Counted from the stretch's first letter, positions 47,817 through 57,658 are shown. The stretch is DNA of 64,000 nucleotides from Tubulanus polymorphus (GCF_964204645.1 NC_134028.1:1-64000); one strand, 5' to 3'. Made by a program: numbers and translations. Notes: a model not told the origin generated them from the letters alone.

Positions 47817-49472
47817 CGACGACAACCACAGACAGCAGCCGCCGAACAACCAGTACAACAACCACAGACAGCAGCCACAGTACTACGACGACAACCACAG
47901 ACAGCAGCAACAAAACAACCGCCGTAACAACCGCAGGAAGCAGGCGCGAAACAACAACAGCGACCACAGACAGCAGCCGCGCAACAACGACAGCAACCAC
48001 AGACAACAACCACAACAACACCAGCTCAACCAAAACCGCCGGTCCACGTACCAGGGGCCCCCCGACGGCCTGCTGAAAAACGCAATACAGTCGCACTACC
48101 GCGCTATCCAAGCCATTCAGCACTACCTGAATGTCAACGAAAAATTACCGCCAGGCCTGCTCCGTCAGCAGCAAAACCTGGTTCACAACATCAGACCGGC
48201 CAGCATGACACCAGAAACCGCGCAACACATCCGCGACGCAGCCTCCGAATGGGGCAAATCTATTCACGCGATTCTACGCGAACACCACTTCGCGACCGTT
48301 ATGCACGAATTCAACTACATGAGTTCGATTCCCGCGCCAGTGAAATCGCCCTCAAGTGGGCACGAAAAAACTTCGGAAAACGCCTCCGAAACCCTACGCT
48401 CGCGTTGTACGACCGTTGCAACGCTATCCGACGCGACACGCCGTCCGGCGAGAATCGACTCGCCGGCCTAATCGCGACCTTAAACGCAGGTCCGCCCGCC
48501 GTTGATACATACGCACAGCCGCAACCTATGTGGGTAGCGACCCCACCTGTCCAACAGACAGCCGCTATAGTCATTCCGACTCCGCCTCCACAACCGAGAG
48601 CAACCACCGCGGTTGCCACAGCAACGCCAAACACTCCACGCGCCGCCACACGGAATTCACTCTCCATCGCAGCCAACCAGCAGACTCCGAAACGTCCAAA
48701 GACGAATAAACCGCAACAACCACTGATCGCGACCGCCGCGACGCCGCCAAACGCGCCAATATCGCAACAAACCGCCACAGTGTACGATCAAACACTGGAC
48801 TTTAGTAACATCAGCGCGTGCCCCGTGAGCTCGCCCGCCGTTAATCGCAGCTACGCCGAGGTCGTAGCCACACCTGACCGCTCTACGGAACCCGCCGAAA
48901 ACAACACATACACGCCCGGACCAGCGATGCCACAACCGGTAAGAACCCACCAGAAAACGACACACAAAGTGAAAGAATGGATAATCCCTGAAACCGAAAG
49001 GGAAATCGTCATCCTTGGGGATTCCAACCTCAACCGCATCACATCAAGCCACGATCCGGACGGGGTACAAATCGAGTGTTTCCCCGGCGCGAAAATCAAA
49101 CATTTGCGAGAATTACTAGCGAAAAAGATTCCGGACCGCGCCCAACCGGACCATGTAATTGTCTCGATCGGCATCAACGACCGAGATAACAGTTTCGAAA
49201 ATACAACCAGCGACAATCTGAAAAAACTGATATCCACGACACAGAAAGTGTACAACCAAGCCAGCGTCCATTTCGTGTGTCTAAACTCAATTGCGCGGTA
49301 TCAACCATACGCGGATAAAGTGAACAATATCATACGGGACTACGCGGAACATTACATTCCGCCTATCGCCAGCAGTGAATTCGGAGTCAACCCGGATGAC
49401 GATATTCACTGGACCGAATACACGGCGAACACACTACTCAACCACTGGCTGGAAACCGTAAAAAACGAATAG
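47817..49472 (+). pseudogene. Family B ORF1 remnant, 5'-truncated and frameshifted
   Basis: It lacks the N-terminus and has one fewer copy of the 69-nt Gln/Asn repeat pair than the full copy. One T is missing at about 48316 (TTCAACTACATG where the full copy has TTCAACTTACATG), which breaks the frame in the helical domain. Downstream of the break the linker and SGNH domain (GDSN, GIND, DDIHW) are intact and open to 49472. One substitution, KRPKTN for KRPQTN, is also present. Confidence 0.9.
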
Positions 49473-49482
49473 CTTCAGAAGC
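49460..49482 (+). promoter_or_regulatory. -1 frameshift signal, family B copy 1
   Basis: A AAA AAC (49460-49466) in the ORF1 reading frame, two codons before the TAG, with a small GCTT/AAGC hairpin 5 nt downstream. Same as in the full copy at 54973. Confidence 0.6.
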
Positions 49483-51862
49483 CAAACAGCCCGTAAGTAA
49501 GATTATTCTTACCCCAAAACCAGACTCTTATCCCATCCCCAGACAGGCCCCTATCGTTAATCCCGCACCAGTCACCCTAAGTGACCAATCAAAACGGACG
49601 GCATTAGGCACCTCAGTTCTAAATCTCTCAAAAAAAACCCAACTCTCCTCGGGCCAGAGAAAACTACTAGAAAGGGGCTTATCCTACTGCCCCAGACCAC
49701 CCAACGCACCCGACCGGGACGCTAAAGATAGATTACAATCCCTTACGGACTTTAATAGACGGGTAATCTTAAATTATCATTTCAAAGACAATACCCCAGG
49801 CATCGCCCCCAAATTCCGTCTGCCCTCGGGTTGGACCCCCGACGAAATAAACCCCGAAATATTGAATTTCTGTCAAAAAAACATAGAGTCAGCCCAGAGC
49901 GCGCAACCTATCCCTGAGAGAAATAATCTGACAACCGAGGAAAAGACAGCCCTCAGACAATTGAAACAGAACCCCGACATCATTATAAAACCTGCCGACA
50001 AGGGCTCCACAACAGTAATCATGGACCGCGAAGACTACATACTCGAGGCCCAAAACCAACTAAATAATCCGACGTACTACCGCAAACTGGACGCCCCTAT
50101 ATATCGCGAGACACAACAGTATATCCACGAAACAGTTGATAATATGCGCCGGCGGAACGTCATCACTCGTAAAACCGCGCAGTATTTAAAACACCCTCCG
50201 GAACCCCGACCGAGACTATTCTATCTACTACCCAAAATTCACAAAAACCCCGACAAATGGACAGTACCCAATGAAATTCCTCCCGGCCGCCCTATCGTAT
50301 CAGATTGCAGTAGTGAATCTTACCACACTGCAGCCTGGATCGATCACTTCCTACAACCTTTAGCCTCTGGACACCCATCTTACCTGAAAGATACCACACA
50401 TTTCCTTGAGACAATCCAACAGCAGACCCTGAGCCCCGACTCCATCCTCGTCACCCTAGACATTAGCTCTCTATATACCAATATTGGTCACGACGACGGG
50501 CTCCGAGCGGTAAGAAACACATTCGCCGCTCACCCCGATCCAGATAGGCCCGATAATGATATATTAAAACTCCTGGAAATAAGCCTGAAAAATAATGATT
50601 TTGAATTGAATGGGGATTATTATTTACAAACCAAAGGGACGGCCATGGGCAAGAAATTCGCCCCCTCATACGCGAATATTTTCGTAGCCGAATGGGAGAC
50701 AGCCGCCCTGGCCAAATCACCTCTACAACCATCCCTCTATAAGAGGTTTATTGACGATATATTCCTCATATGGGAACACGGGGAAGAAGAACTTACCACC
50801 TTCCTAGACATACTACAGACTCACCACGCGTCTATTGACCTGACCTGGGAGATTGACAAGCAATCCGCAAATTTCTTAGATACTACAGTGTTCAAGGGCC
50901 CGCGCTTTGACGCACTCCGTATCCTTGACTCTAAAATATTCTTCAAACCGACAGATTCCCACCAACTTCTTCACACTAGCTCATTTCATCCCCGACACAC
51001 TTTCGCTGGAGTCCTCAAGAGCCAGCTTCTCCGATACAGGAGAATCTGCAATAACGACGCTGACTTCCACGCGGCCACCAAGACACTTTTCACCTCCCTG
51101 CGACAGCGAGGCTACGCTGACCGCACGCTGAGATACGCCAAGTCCCGTATCCTGAAAAACACAAACAATGACGATAAGGGGGAGGCCGAACAGGACGTAA
51201 AAATTCCCCTCATCCTCCCACACAACCGCACTAATAAATTACTATCATATCAAATTAAACATCAATTCACTCAATTACTATCCGAAACCGCACGTACCGA
51301 TCCAATCCGCATCATCACGGCCTACTCCAAACATAAAAACCTAAAAGATATACTAACATCCACAAAACTACACCCTGTAATCCACACTGACAACACAAAT
51401 AACGCTACAACGGCCCCGGGACCCAATATCTACACAAGACGCCCGGGTACGTACTGCTGTAATCAACCGCGTTGCCAAACATGTAAACACATCATAAACA
51501 AAAGATCCATAAAAAATAACGAACAGACATCTCGAATACACAGTCACTTCACCTGCAACTCAAAACAACTAATTTATGCCATCACATGTAATAAATGTCA
51601 CGTATTATACGTCGGACAGACGGGAAATACTCTCAAACAAAGATTCACAAACCACATATCCTGCATCAAAAATGACCTCCCGACCCCAGTAGCTAAACAC
51701 TTTAATTCAGCGGCCCACACCCTTCAAAACATCAATATATTTGGAATCCAATCAATCCCGGACTCGGACCAGAAACTCAGGGAAACCGCCGAAAGCTATT
51801 GGATAAACCATTTAAATACTATGATACCAAACGGCCTGAACGAAAGAGAAATGCACCCGTAA
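49466..51862 (+). CDS. Family B ORF2: reverse transcriptase with GIY-YIG endonuclease, copy 1
   Basis: Drawn from the frameshift point. The conserved PLE N-terminus (LLERGLSYCPRP, FRLPSGWTPDEI) lies upstream of the first TTG or ATG start, so the protein does not begin at 49862. It is the same as copy 2 except EDYILEA for EDYLLEA. Motif A LDISSLYTNI, motif B KGTAMGKKFAPSYANIF, motif C FIDDIF and the C-terminal GIY-YIG domain (IYAITC, LYVGQT, LKQRF, a Glu-containing helix and a final GLNE) are intact. Confidence 0.92.
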   Translation, partial: RIASEAKQPVSKIILTPKPDSYPIPRQAPIVNPAPVTLSDQSKRTALGTSVLNLSKKTQLSSGQRKLLERGLSYCPRPPNAPDRDAKDRLQSLTDFNRRVILNYHFKDNTPGIAPKFRLPSGWTPDEINPEILNFCQKNIESAQSAQPIPERNNLTTEEKTALRQLKQNPDIIIKPADKGSTTVIMDREDYILEAQNQLNNPTYYRKLDAPIYRETQQYIHETVDNMRRRNVITRKTAQYLKHPPEPRPRLFYLLPKIHKNPDKWTVPNEIPPGRPIVSDCSSESYHTAAWIDHFLQPLASGHPSYLKDTTHFLETIQQQTLSPDSILVTLDISSLYTNIGHDDGLRAVRNTFAAHPDPDRPDNDILKLLEISLKNNDFELNGDYYLQTKGTAMGKKFAPSYANIFVAEWETAALAKSPLQPSLYKRFIDDIFLIWEHGEEELTTFLDILQTHHASIDLTWEIDKQSANFLDTTVFKGPRFDALRILDSKIFFKPTDSHQLLHTSSFHPRHTFAGVLKSQLLRYRRICNNDADFHAATKTLFTSLRQRGYADRTLRYAKSRILKNTNNDDKGEAEQDVKIPLILPHNRTNKLLSYQIKHQFTQLLSETARTDPIRIITAYSKHKNLKDILTSTKLHPVIHTDNTNNATTAPGPNIYTRRPGTYCCNQPRCQTCKHIINKRSIKNNEQTSRIHSHFTCNSKQLIYAITCNKCHVLYVGQTGNTLKQRFTNHISCIKNDLPTPVAKHFNSAAHTLQNINIFGIQSIPDSDQKLRETAESYWINHLNTMIPNGLNEREMHP

Positions 51863-52104
51863 GGTGACGACCACTCACTCACACGCCATCTATCACTATC
51901 ACAAACAAACACACACAGTTCACTCGCGTCAAAAACAGACGCTCAAACAAACTATCACCCGGCTCGAGCGCTATTGCGCTGCCGCCTAAATATACGGACA
52001 CGAGCCCGCAACCAATCGAACAAACGACGGTATATCAAGCTCTCAAATCACTTTCCAAACTTTCCGTGGAAAATAGGCAAATATTTTTCTGTTGCCTGAG
52101 CACC

Positions 52105-52145
52105 GGGGGTGCAAACCCCCAACCTCTATCCCTAAAACCTAACCC
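52105..52145 (+). other. 3' hairpin and telomere-like tail (family B)
   Basis: GGGGGT (52105-52110) pairs with ACCCCC (52115-52120) over a GCAA tetraloop of the GNRA type. It is followed by AACCTCTATC, CCTAAAACC and TAACCC, the counterpart of the family A tail. The octamer GCCTGAGC flanks it (52094-52101 and 52147-52154), just as GCCCGTGC flanks the family A tail. Confidence 0.75.
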
Positions 52146-52935
52146 AGCCTGAGCCGGAAAAATATTGTCCTATAATTCATTTCCACATATCTCTAAAAAC
52201 TGATCCACCACACGGATCACTCGACAGCTAGGCAGCTATCTTAAAAAAGCACGAGTTCACTCAGCACATTTTTTTATCCAATATAAGGAAACAAACGTCG
52301 AGCACATGTCAACCGCTCTTTTTATTTCAACATGTTTTCGAATAGATTCGATCGCCGAATCATCCTGAAATGATGACGCAAACAATTATTCTCTCGGAAA
52401 AAATTTTTTTTATTTAGTAAAGACGAACGAATATCAACACGCTATGACTACACTATTCTCGGCATATTTTCAATTAGTTTCGACCCCCAGCAAGGGCGCT
52501 CTCTTTATAAACATGATTTCTTTCAACATATTTTATTATTTGATATATGGGAACGAACGGCAAATACGCCATAGCTGCACTTTCATTTCGACATATTTTT
52601 TAGATCCGTTTCTCCGGGTCGCCCGCAGCAAGGACGCTCTCTTGTAAAAACACAAGGATTCTCACATAAAATATTTTATTTTTACTCATCAAAACCTCAT
52701 CCCCAGTAACGGTTCTCACGAACAGCGGAGTCTCTCACCCGGAAGTTCGCACCTCGACGTCCAGGCAGGGTATGACGCCCATGACTAATTATCAAAATTA
52801 GCGCCAGCACAGCGACATAGAGCACGCCCGACCAATGCATTACGTTCATAGGGCCCCTATGTCGCTGTACATTAGTCTCCTATGCCCTAATACATTGGAC
52901 TAATTACGCGACCGAGACACACCCCCAAGCCCGAC
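52146..52935 (+). other. Noncoding upstream region of family B
   Basis: AT-rich, with no convincing gene; a 67-codon frame at 52444-52647 has no recognisable features. It holds direct repeats CAGCAAGGGCGCTCTCTT (52488-52505) and a 17/18 match at 52626-52643, each downstream of a CATATTTT segment, and nested inverted repeats before the promoter. Confidence 0.65.
52809..52898 (+). repeat. Inverted repeats upstream of family B promoter
   Basis: ACAGCGACATAG (52809-52820) and its exact complement CTATGTCGCTGT (52857-52868) form 12-bp arms. A second pair, CCAATGCATTA (52832-52842) and TAATACATTGG (52888-52898), matches at 10 of 11 positions. The pairs interlock rather than nest. A role as a control region is inferred only from position. 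Confidence 0.6.
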
Positions 52936-53020
52936 TATAAAGACCGGCCCGAAAACTCCACTGTCCTAGAATCCTTCAGTTACTGACGAAGATACAATCA
53001 ATCGAAACGTTTAACTAACG
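52936..53020 (+). promoter_or_regulatory. Family B core promoter and leader
   Basis: TATAAA at 52936-52941. An initiator-like TTCAGTT lies at 52976-52982, 42 nt from TATA, longer than usual, so the start site is uncertain. The leader to the ATG at 53021 contains CTGACGA (52983-52989) and GAAA (53004-53007). Confidence 0.55.
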
Positions 53021-54985
53021 ATGAGGTATAACAACCAACCGTACTACCGCGGCAGGGAGCTGACCCCGGATCGCCGCCGGCCTACCAACCAGAGCCGAAA
53101 CCGAAACAGCAACAACCAAGGACCACCACATCCACACCAGAACGTTGACAGCTACAACCACAGACAACAGCCGCGAAATAAACGCAGAAACAACAACAAC
53201 CACAGACAGCAGCCGCGGAACGACCAGTACAACAACCACAGACAGCAGCCACAGTACTACGACGACAACCACAGACAGCAGCCGCCGAACAACCAGTACA
53301 ACAACCACAGGCAGCAGCCACAGTACTACAACGACAACCACAGACAGCAGCCGCCGAACAACCAGAATAACAACCACAGACAGCAGCCACAGTACTACGA
53401 CGACAACCACAGACAGCAGCAACAAAACAACCGCCGTAACAACCGCAGGAAGCAGGCGCGAAACAACAACAGCGACCACAGACAGCAGCCGCGCAACAAC
53501 GACAGCAACCACAGACAACAACCACAACAACACCAGCTCAACCAAAACCGCCGGTCCACGTACCAGGGGCCCCCCGACGGCCTGCTGAAAAACGCAATAC
53601 AGTCGCACTACCGCGCTATCCAAGCCATTCAGCACTACCTGAATGTCAACGAAAAATTACCGCCAGGCCTGCTCCGTCAGCAGCAAAACCTGGTTCACAA
53701 CATCAGACCGGCCAGCATGACACCAGAAACCGCGCAACACATCCGCGACGCAGCCTCCGAATGGGGCAAATCTATTCACGCGATTCTACGCGAACACCAC
53801 TTCGCGACCGTTATGCACGAATTCAACTTACATGAGTTCGATTCCCGCGCCAGTGAAATCGCCCTCAAGTGGGCACGAAAAAACTTCGGAAAACGCCTCC
53901 GAAACCCTACGCTCGCGTTGTACGACCGTTGCAACGCTATCCGACGCGACACGCCGTCCGGCGAGAATCGACTCGCCGGCCTAATCGCGACCTTAAACGC
54001 AGGTCCGCCCGCCGTTGATACATACGCACAGCCGCAACCTATGTGGGTAGCGACCCCACCTGTCCAACAGACAGCCGCTATAGTCATTCCGACTCCGCCT
54101 CCACAACCGAGAGCAACCACCGCGGTTGCCACAGCAACGCCAAACACTCCACGCGCCGCCACACGGAATTCACTCTCCATCGCAGCCAACCAGCAGACTC
54201 CGAAACGTCCACAGACGAATAAACCGCAACAACCACTGATCGCGACCGCCGCGACGCCGCCAAACGCGCCAATATCGCAACAAACCGCCACAGTGTACGA
54301 TCAAACACTGGACTTTAGTAACATCAGCGCGTGCCCCGTGAGCTCGCCCGCCGTTAATCGCAGCTACGCCGAGGTCGTAGCCACACCTGACCGCTCTACG
54401 GAACCCGCCGAAAACAACACATACACGCCCGGACCAGCGATGCCACAACCGGTAAGAACCCACCAGAAAACGACACACAAAGTGAAAGAATGGATAATCC
54501 CTGAAACCGAAAGGGAAATCGTCATCCTTGGGGATTCCAACCTCAACCGCATCACATCAAGCCACGATCCGGACGGGGTACAAATCGAGTGTTTCCCCGG
54601 CGCGAAAATCAAACATTTGCGAGAATTACTAGCGAAAAAGATTCCGGACCGCGCCCAACCGGACCATGTAATTGTCTCGATCGGCATCAACGACCGAGAT
54701 AACAGTTTCGAAAATACAACCAGCGACAATCTGAAAAAACTGATATCCACGACACAGAAAGTGTACAACCAAGCCAGCGTCCATTTCGTGTGTCTAAACT
54801 CAATTGCGCGGTATCAACCATACGCGGATAAAGTGAACAATATCATACGGGACTACGCGGAACATTACATTCCGCCTATCGCCAGCAGTGAATTCGGAGT
54901 CAACCCGGATGACGATATTCACTGGACCGAATACACGGCGAACACACTACTCAACCACTGGCTGGAAACCGTAAAAAACGAATAG
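53021..54985 (+). CDS. Family B ORF1: Gln/Asn-rich SGNH-hydrolase-domain protein
   Basis: 654 aa. Residues 1-50 are basic and Arg/Asn-rich. About residues 50-180 are alternating 11-12-residue repeats (NHRQQPQYYDD and NHRQQPPNNQYN types), a prion-like, RNA-binding-like region. Next is the helical domain shared with family A (ALKWARKNFGKRL), then a Thr/Pro/Ala-rich linker. The C-terminus is an SGNH-hydrolase-like domain with GDSN, GIND (the canonical GxND block) and DDIHW. The ATG follows the TATA-bearing leader. The frame ends at TAG two codons after the heptamer AAAAAAC. The role is inferred to be RNA packaging or nucleoprotein formation; the enzymatic substrate is unknown. Confidence 0.88.
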   Translation: MRYNNQPYYRGRELTPDRRRPTNQSRNRNSNNQGPPHPHQNVDSYNHRQQPRNKRRNNNNHRQQPRNDQYNNHRQQPQYYDDNHRQQPPNNQYNNHRQQPQYYNDNHRQQPPNNQNNNHRQQPQYYDDNHRQQQQNNRRNNRRKQARNNNSDHRQQPRNNDSNHRQQPQQHQLNQNRRSTYQGPPDGLLKNAIQSHYRAIQAIQHYLNVNEKLPPGLLRQQQNLVHNIRPASMTPETAQHIRDAASEWGKSIHAILREHHFATVMHEFNLHEFDSRASEIALKWARKNFGKRLRNPTLALYDRCNAIRRDTPSGENRLAGLIATLNAGPPAVDTYAQPQPMWVATPPVQQTAAIVIPTPPPQPRATTAVATATPNTPRAATRNSLSIAANQQTPKRPQTNKPQQPLIATAATPPNAPISQQTATVYDQTLDFSNISACPVSSPAVNRSYAEVVATPDRSTEPAENNTYTPGPAMPQPVRTHQKTTHKVKEWIIPETEREIVILGDSNLNRITSSHDPDGVQIECFPGAKIKHLRELLAKKIPDRAQPDHVIVSIGINDRDNSFENTTSDNLKKLISTTQKVYNQASVHFVCLNSIARYQPYADKVNNIIRDYAEHYIPPIASSEFGVNPDDDIHWTEYTANTLLNHWLETVKNE

Positions 54986-54995
54986 CTTCAGAAGC
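54973..54995 (+). promoter_or_regulatory. -1 frameshift signal (family B)
   Basis: ORF1 reads GTA AAA AAC GAA TAG, giving the slippery heptamer A AAA AAC (54973-54979). The -1 frame continues CGA ATA GCT and is open through to ORF2. GCTT (54985-54988) and AAGC (54992-54995) can form a small hairpin starting 5 nt downstream, weaker than in family A; a larger structure further on is possible. An apparent 50-nt intron (donor GTAAGT at 55006, acceptor CAG at 55055) would leave the ORF1 stop in place. Confidence 0.65.
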
Positions 54996-57375
54996 CAAAC
55001 AGCCCGTAAGTAAGATTATTCTTACCCCAAAACCAGACTCTTATCCCATCCCCAGACAGGCCCCTATCGTTAATCCCGCACCAGTCACCCTAAGTGACCA
55101 ATCAAAACGGACGGCATTAGGCACCTCAGTTCTAAATCTCTCAAAAAAAACCCAACTCTCCTCGGGCCAGAGAAAACTACTAGAAAGGGGCTTATCCTAC
55201 TGCCCCAGACCACCCAACGCACCCGACCGGGACGCTAAAGATAGATTACAATCCCTTACGGACTTTAATAGACGGGTAATCTTAAATTATCATTTCAAAG
55301 ACAATACCCCAGGCATCGCCCCCAAATTCCGTCTGCCCTCGGGTTGGACCCCCGACGAAATAAACCCCGAAATATTGAATTTCTGTCAAAAAAACATAGA
55401 GTCAGCCCAGAGCGCGCAACCTATCCCTGAGAGAAATAATCTGACAACCGAGGAAAAGACAGCCCTCAGACAATTGAAACAGAACCCCGACATCATTATA
55501 AAACCTGCCGACAAGGGCTCCACAACAGTAATCATGGACCGCGAAGACTACTTACTCGAGGCCCAAAACCAACTAAATAATCCGACGTACTACCGCAAAC
55601 TGGACGCCCCTATATATCGCGAGACACAACAGTATATCCACGAAACAGTTGATAATATGCGCCGGCGGAACGTCATCACTCGTAAAACCGCGCAGTATTT
55701 AAAACACCCTCCGGAACCCCGACCGAGACTATTCTATCTACTACCCAAAATTCACAAAAACCCCGACAAATGGACAGTACCCAATGAAATTCCTCCCGGC
55801 CGCCCTATCGTATCAGATTGCAGTAGTGAATCTTACCACACTGCAGCCTGGATCGATCACTTCCTACAACCTTTAGCCTCTGGACACCCATCTTACCTGA
55901 AAGATACCACACATTTCCTTGAGACAATCCAACAGCAGACCCTGAGCCCCGACTCCATCCTCGTCACCCTAGACATTAGCTCTCTATATACCAATATTGG
56001 TCACGACGACGGGCTCCGAGCGGTAAGAAACACATTCGCCGCTCACCCCGATCCAGATAGGCCCGATAATGATATATTAAAACTCCTGGAAATAAGCCTG
56101 AAAAATAATGATTTTGAATTGAATGGGGATTATTATTTACAAACCAAAGGGACGGCCATGGGCAAGAAATTCGCCCCCTCATACGCGAATATTTTCGTAG
56201 CCGAATGGGAGACAGCCGCCCTGGCCAAATCACCTCTACAACCATCCCTCTATAAGAGGTTTATTGACGATATATTCCTCATATGGGAACACGGGGAAGA
56301 AGAACTTACCACCTTCCTAGACATACTACAGACTCACCACGCGTCTATTGACCTGACCTGGGAGATTGACAAGCAATCCGCAAATTTCTTAGATACTACA
56401 GTGTTCAAGGGCCCGCGCTTTGACGCACTCCGTATCCTTGACTCTAAAATATTCTTCAAACCGACAGATTCCCACCAACTTCTTCACACTAGCTCATTTC
56501 ATCCCCGACACACTTTCGCTGGAGTCCTCAAGAGCCAGCTTCTCCGATACAGGAGAATCTGCAATAACGACGCTGACTTCCACGCGGCCACCAAGACACT
56601 TTTCACCTCCCTGCGACAGCGAGGCTACGCTGACCGCACGCTGAGATACGCCAAGTCCCGTATCCTGAAAAACACAAACAATGACGATAAGGGGGAGGCC
56701 GAACAGGACGTAAAAATTCCCCTCATCCTCCCACACAACCGCACTAATAAATTACTATCATATCAAATTAAACATCAATTCACTCAATTACTATCCGAAA
56801 CCGCACGTACCGATCCAATCCGCATCATCACGGCCTACTCCAAACATAAAAACCTAAAAGATATACTAACATCCACAAAACTACACCCTGTAATCCACAC
56901 TGACAACACAAATAACGCTACAACGGCCCCGGGACCCAATATCTACACAAGACGCCCGGGTACGTACTGCTGTAATCAACCGCGTTGCCAAACATGTAAA
57001 CACATCATAAACAAAAGATCCATAAAAAATAACGAACAGACATCTCGAATACACAGTCACTTCACCTGCAACTCAAAACAACTAATTTATGCCATCACAT
57101 GTAATAAATGTCACGTATTATACGTCGGACAGACGGGAAATACTCTCAAACAAAGATTCACAAACCACATATCCTGCATCAAAAATGACCTCCCGACCCC
57201 AGTAGCTAAACACTTTAATTCAGCGGCCCACACCCTTCAAAACATCAATATATTTGGAATCCAATCAATCCCGGACTCGGACCAGAAACTCAGGGAAACC
57301 GCCGAAAGCTATTGGATAAACCATTTAAATACTATGATACCAAACGGCCTGAACGAAAGAGAAATGCACCCGTAA
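54979..57375 (+). CDS. Family B ORF2: reverse transcriptase with GIY-YIG endonuclease, copy 2
   Basis: Drawn from the frameshift point; about 132 codons precede the first TTG at 55375 and include conserved PLE sequence. Residue numbers count from 55375. Motif A is LDISSLYTNI (Asp200), motif B KGTAMGKKFAPSYANIF and motif C FIDDIF (Asp298, Asp299), followed by KPTDSHQLLHTSSFHP. A Cys-rich linker (CNQPRCQTC) precedes the GIY-YIG domain with IYAITC, LYVGQT, the LKQRF helix, a Glu-bearing helix and a final GLNE. All key residues are present. Marker residue EDYLLEA. Confidence 0.93.
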   Translation, partial: RIASEAKQPVSKIILTPKPDSYPIPRQAPIVNPAPVTLSDQSKRTALGTSVLNLSKKTQLSSGQRKLLERGLSYCPRPPNAPDRDAKDRLQSLTDFNRRVILNYHFKDNTPGIAPKFRLPSGWTPDEINPEILNFCQKNIESAQSAQPIPERNNLTTEEKTALRQLKQNPDIIIKPADKGSTTVIMDREDYLLEAQNQLNNPTYYRKLDAPIYRETQQYIHETVDNMRRRNVITRKTAQYLKHPPEPRPRLFYLLPKIHKNPDKWTVPNEIPPGRPIVSDCSSESYHTAAWIDHFLQPLASGHPSYLKDTTHFLETIQQQTLSPDSILVTLDISSLYTNIGHDDGLRAVRNTFAAHPDPDRPDNDILKLLEISLKNNDFELNGDYYLQTKGTAMGKKFAPSYANIFVAEWETAALAKSPLQPSLYKRFIDDIFLIWEHGEEELTTFLDILQTHHASIDLTWEIDKQSANFLDTTVFKGPRFDALRILDSKIFFKPTDSHQLLHTSSFHPRHTFAGVLKSQLLRYRRICNNDADFHAATKTLFTSLRQRGYADRTLRYAKSRILKNTNNDDKGEAEQDVKIPLILPHNRTNKLLSYQIKHQFTQLLSETARTDPIRIITAYSKHKNLKDILTSTKLHPVIHTDNTNNATTAPGPNIYTRRPGTYCCNQPRCQTCKHIINKRSIKNNEQTSRIHSHFTCNSKQLIYAITCNKCHVLYVGQTGNTLKQRFTNHISCIKNDLPTPVAKHFNSAAHTLQNINIFGIQSIPDSDQKLRETAESYWINHLNTMIPNGLNEREMHP

Positions 57376-57617
57376 GGTGACGACCACTCACTCACACGCC
57401 ATCTATCACTATCACAAACAAACACACACAGTTCACTCGCGTCAAAAACAGACGCTCAAACAAACTATCACCCGGCTCGAGCGCTATTGCGCTGCCGCCT
57501 AAATATACGGACACGAGCCCGCAACCAATCGAACAAACGACGGTATATCAAGCTCTCAAATCACTTTCCAAACTTTCCGTGGAAAATAGGCAAATATTTT
57601 TCTGTTGCCTGAGCACC

Positions 57618-57658
57618 GGGGGTGCAAACCCCCAACCTCTATCCCTAAAACCTAACCC
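57618..57658 (+). other. 3' hairpin and telomere-like tail, family B copy 2
   Basis: Same GNRA-looped hairpin and tail as at 52105-52145. Confidence 0.75.

Larger units (their letters stand above)
47817..52145 (+). mobile_element. Family B PLE, copy 1 (5'-truncated)
   Basis: Begins inside the Gln/Asn repeat region of ORF1 after the telomeric tract and runs to the family B 3' end. The sequence is a second PLE family: same gene plan, with clearly diverged proteins and unrelated noncoding DNA. Confidence 0.92.
52146..57658 (+). mobile_element. Family B PLE, copy 2 (full, 5513 bp)
   Basis: Complete tandem unit with promoter region, intact ORF1, ORF2 in the -1 frame, and 3' tail. The period to the next copy is exactly 5513 bp. 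Confidence 0.93.

Noticed and set aside
47669-48076. Pro-Asn/Thr-rich 135-codon frame across the second telomere tract
   Set aside because: Unlike at 25764, the telomere-derived frame joins the wrong frame of family B ORF1 and yields only Thr-rich repeats.
52444-52647. 67-codon ATG frame upstream of family B
   Set aside because: No recognisable features, no homology to the family A region, and it lies within diverged direct repeats.
55006-55055. 50-nt intron joining family B ORF1 to ORF2
   Set aside because: The ORF1 TAG at 54983 lies upstream of the donor, so splicing would not fuse the frames.
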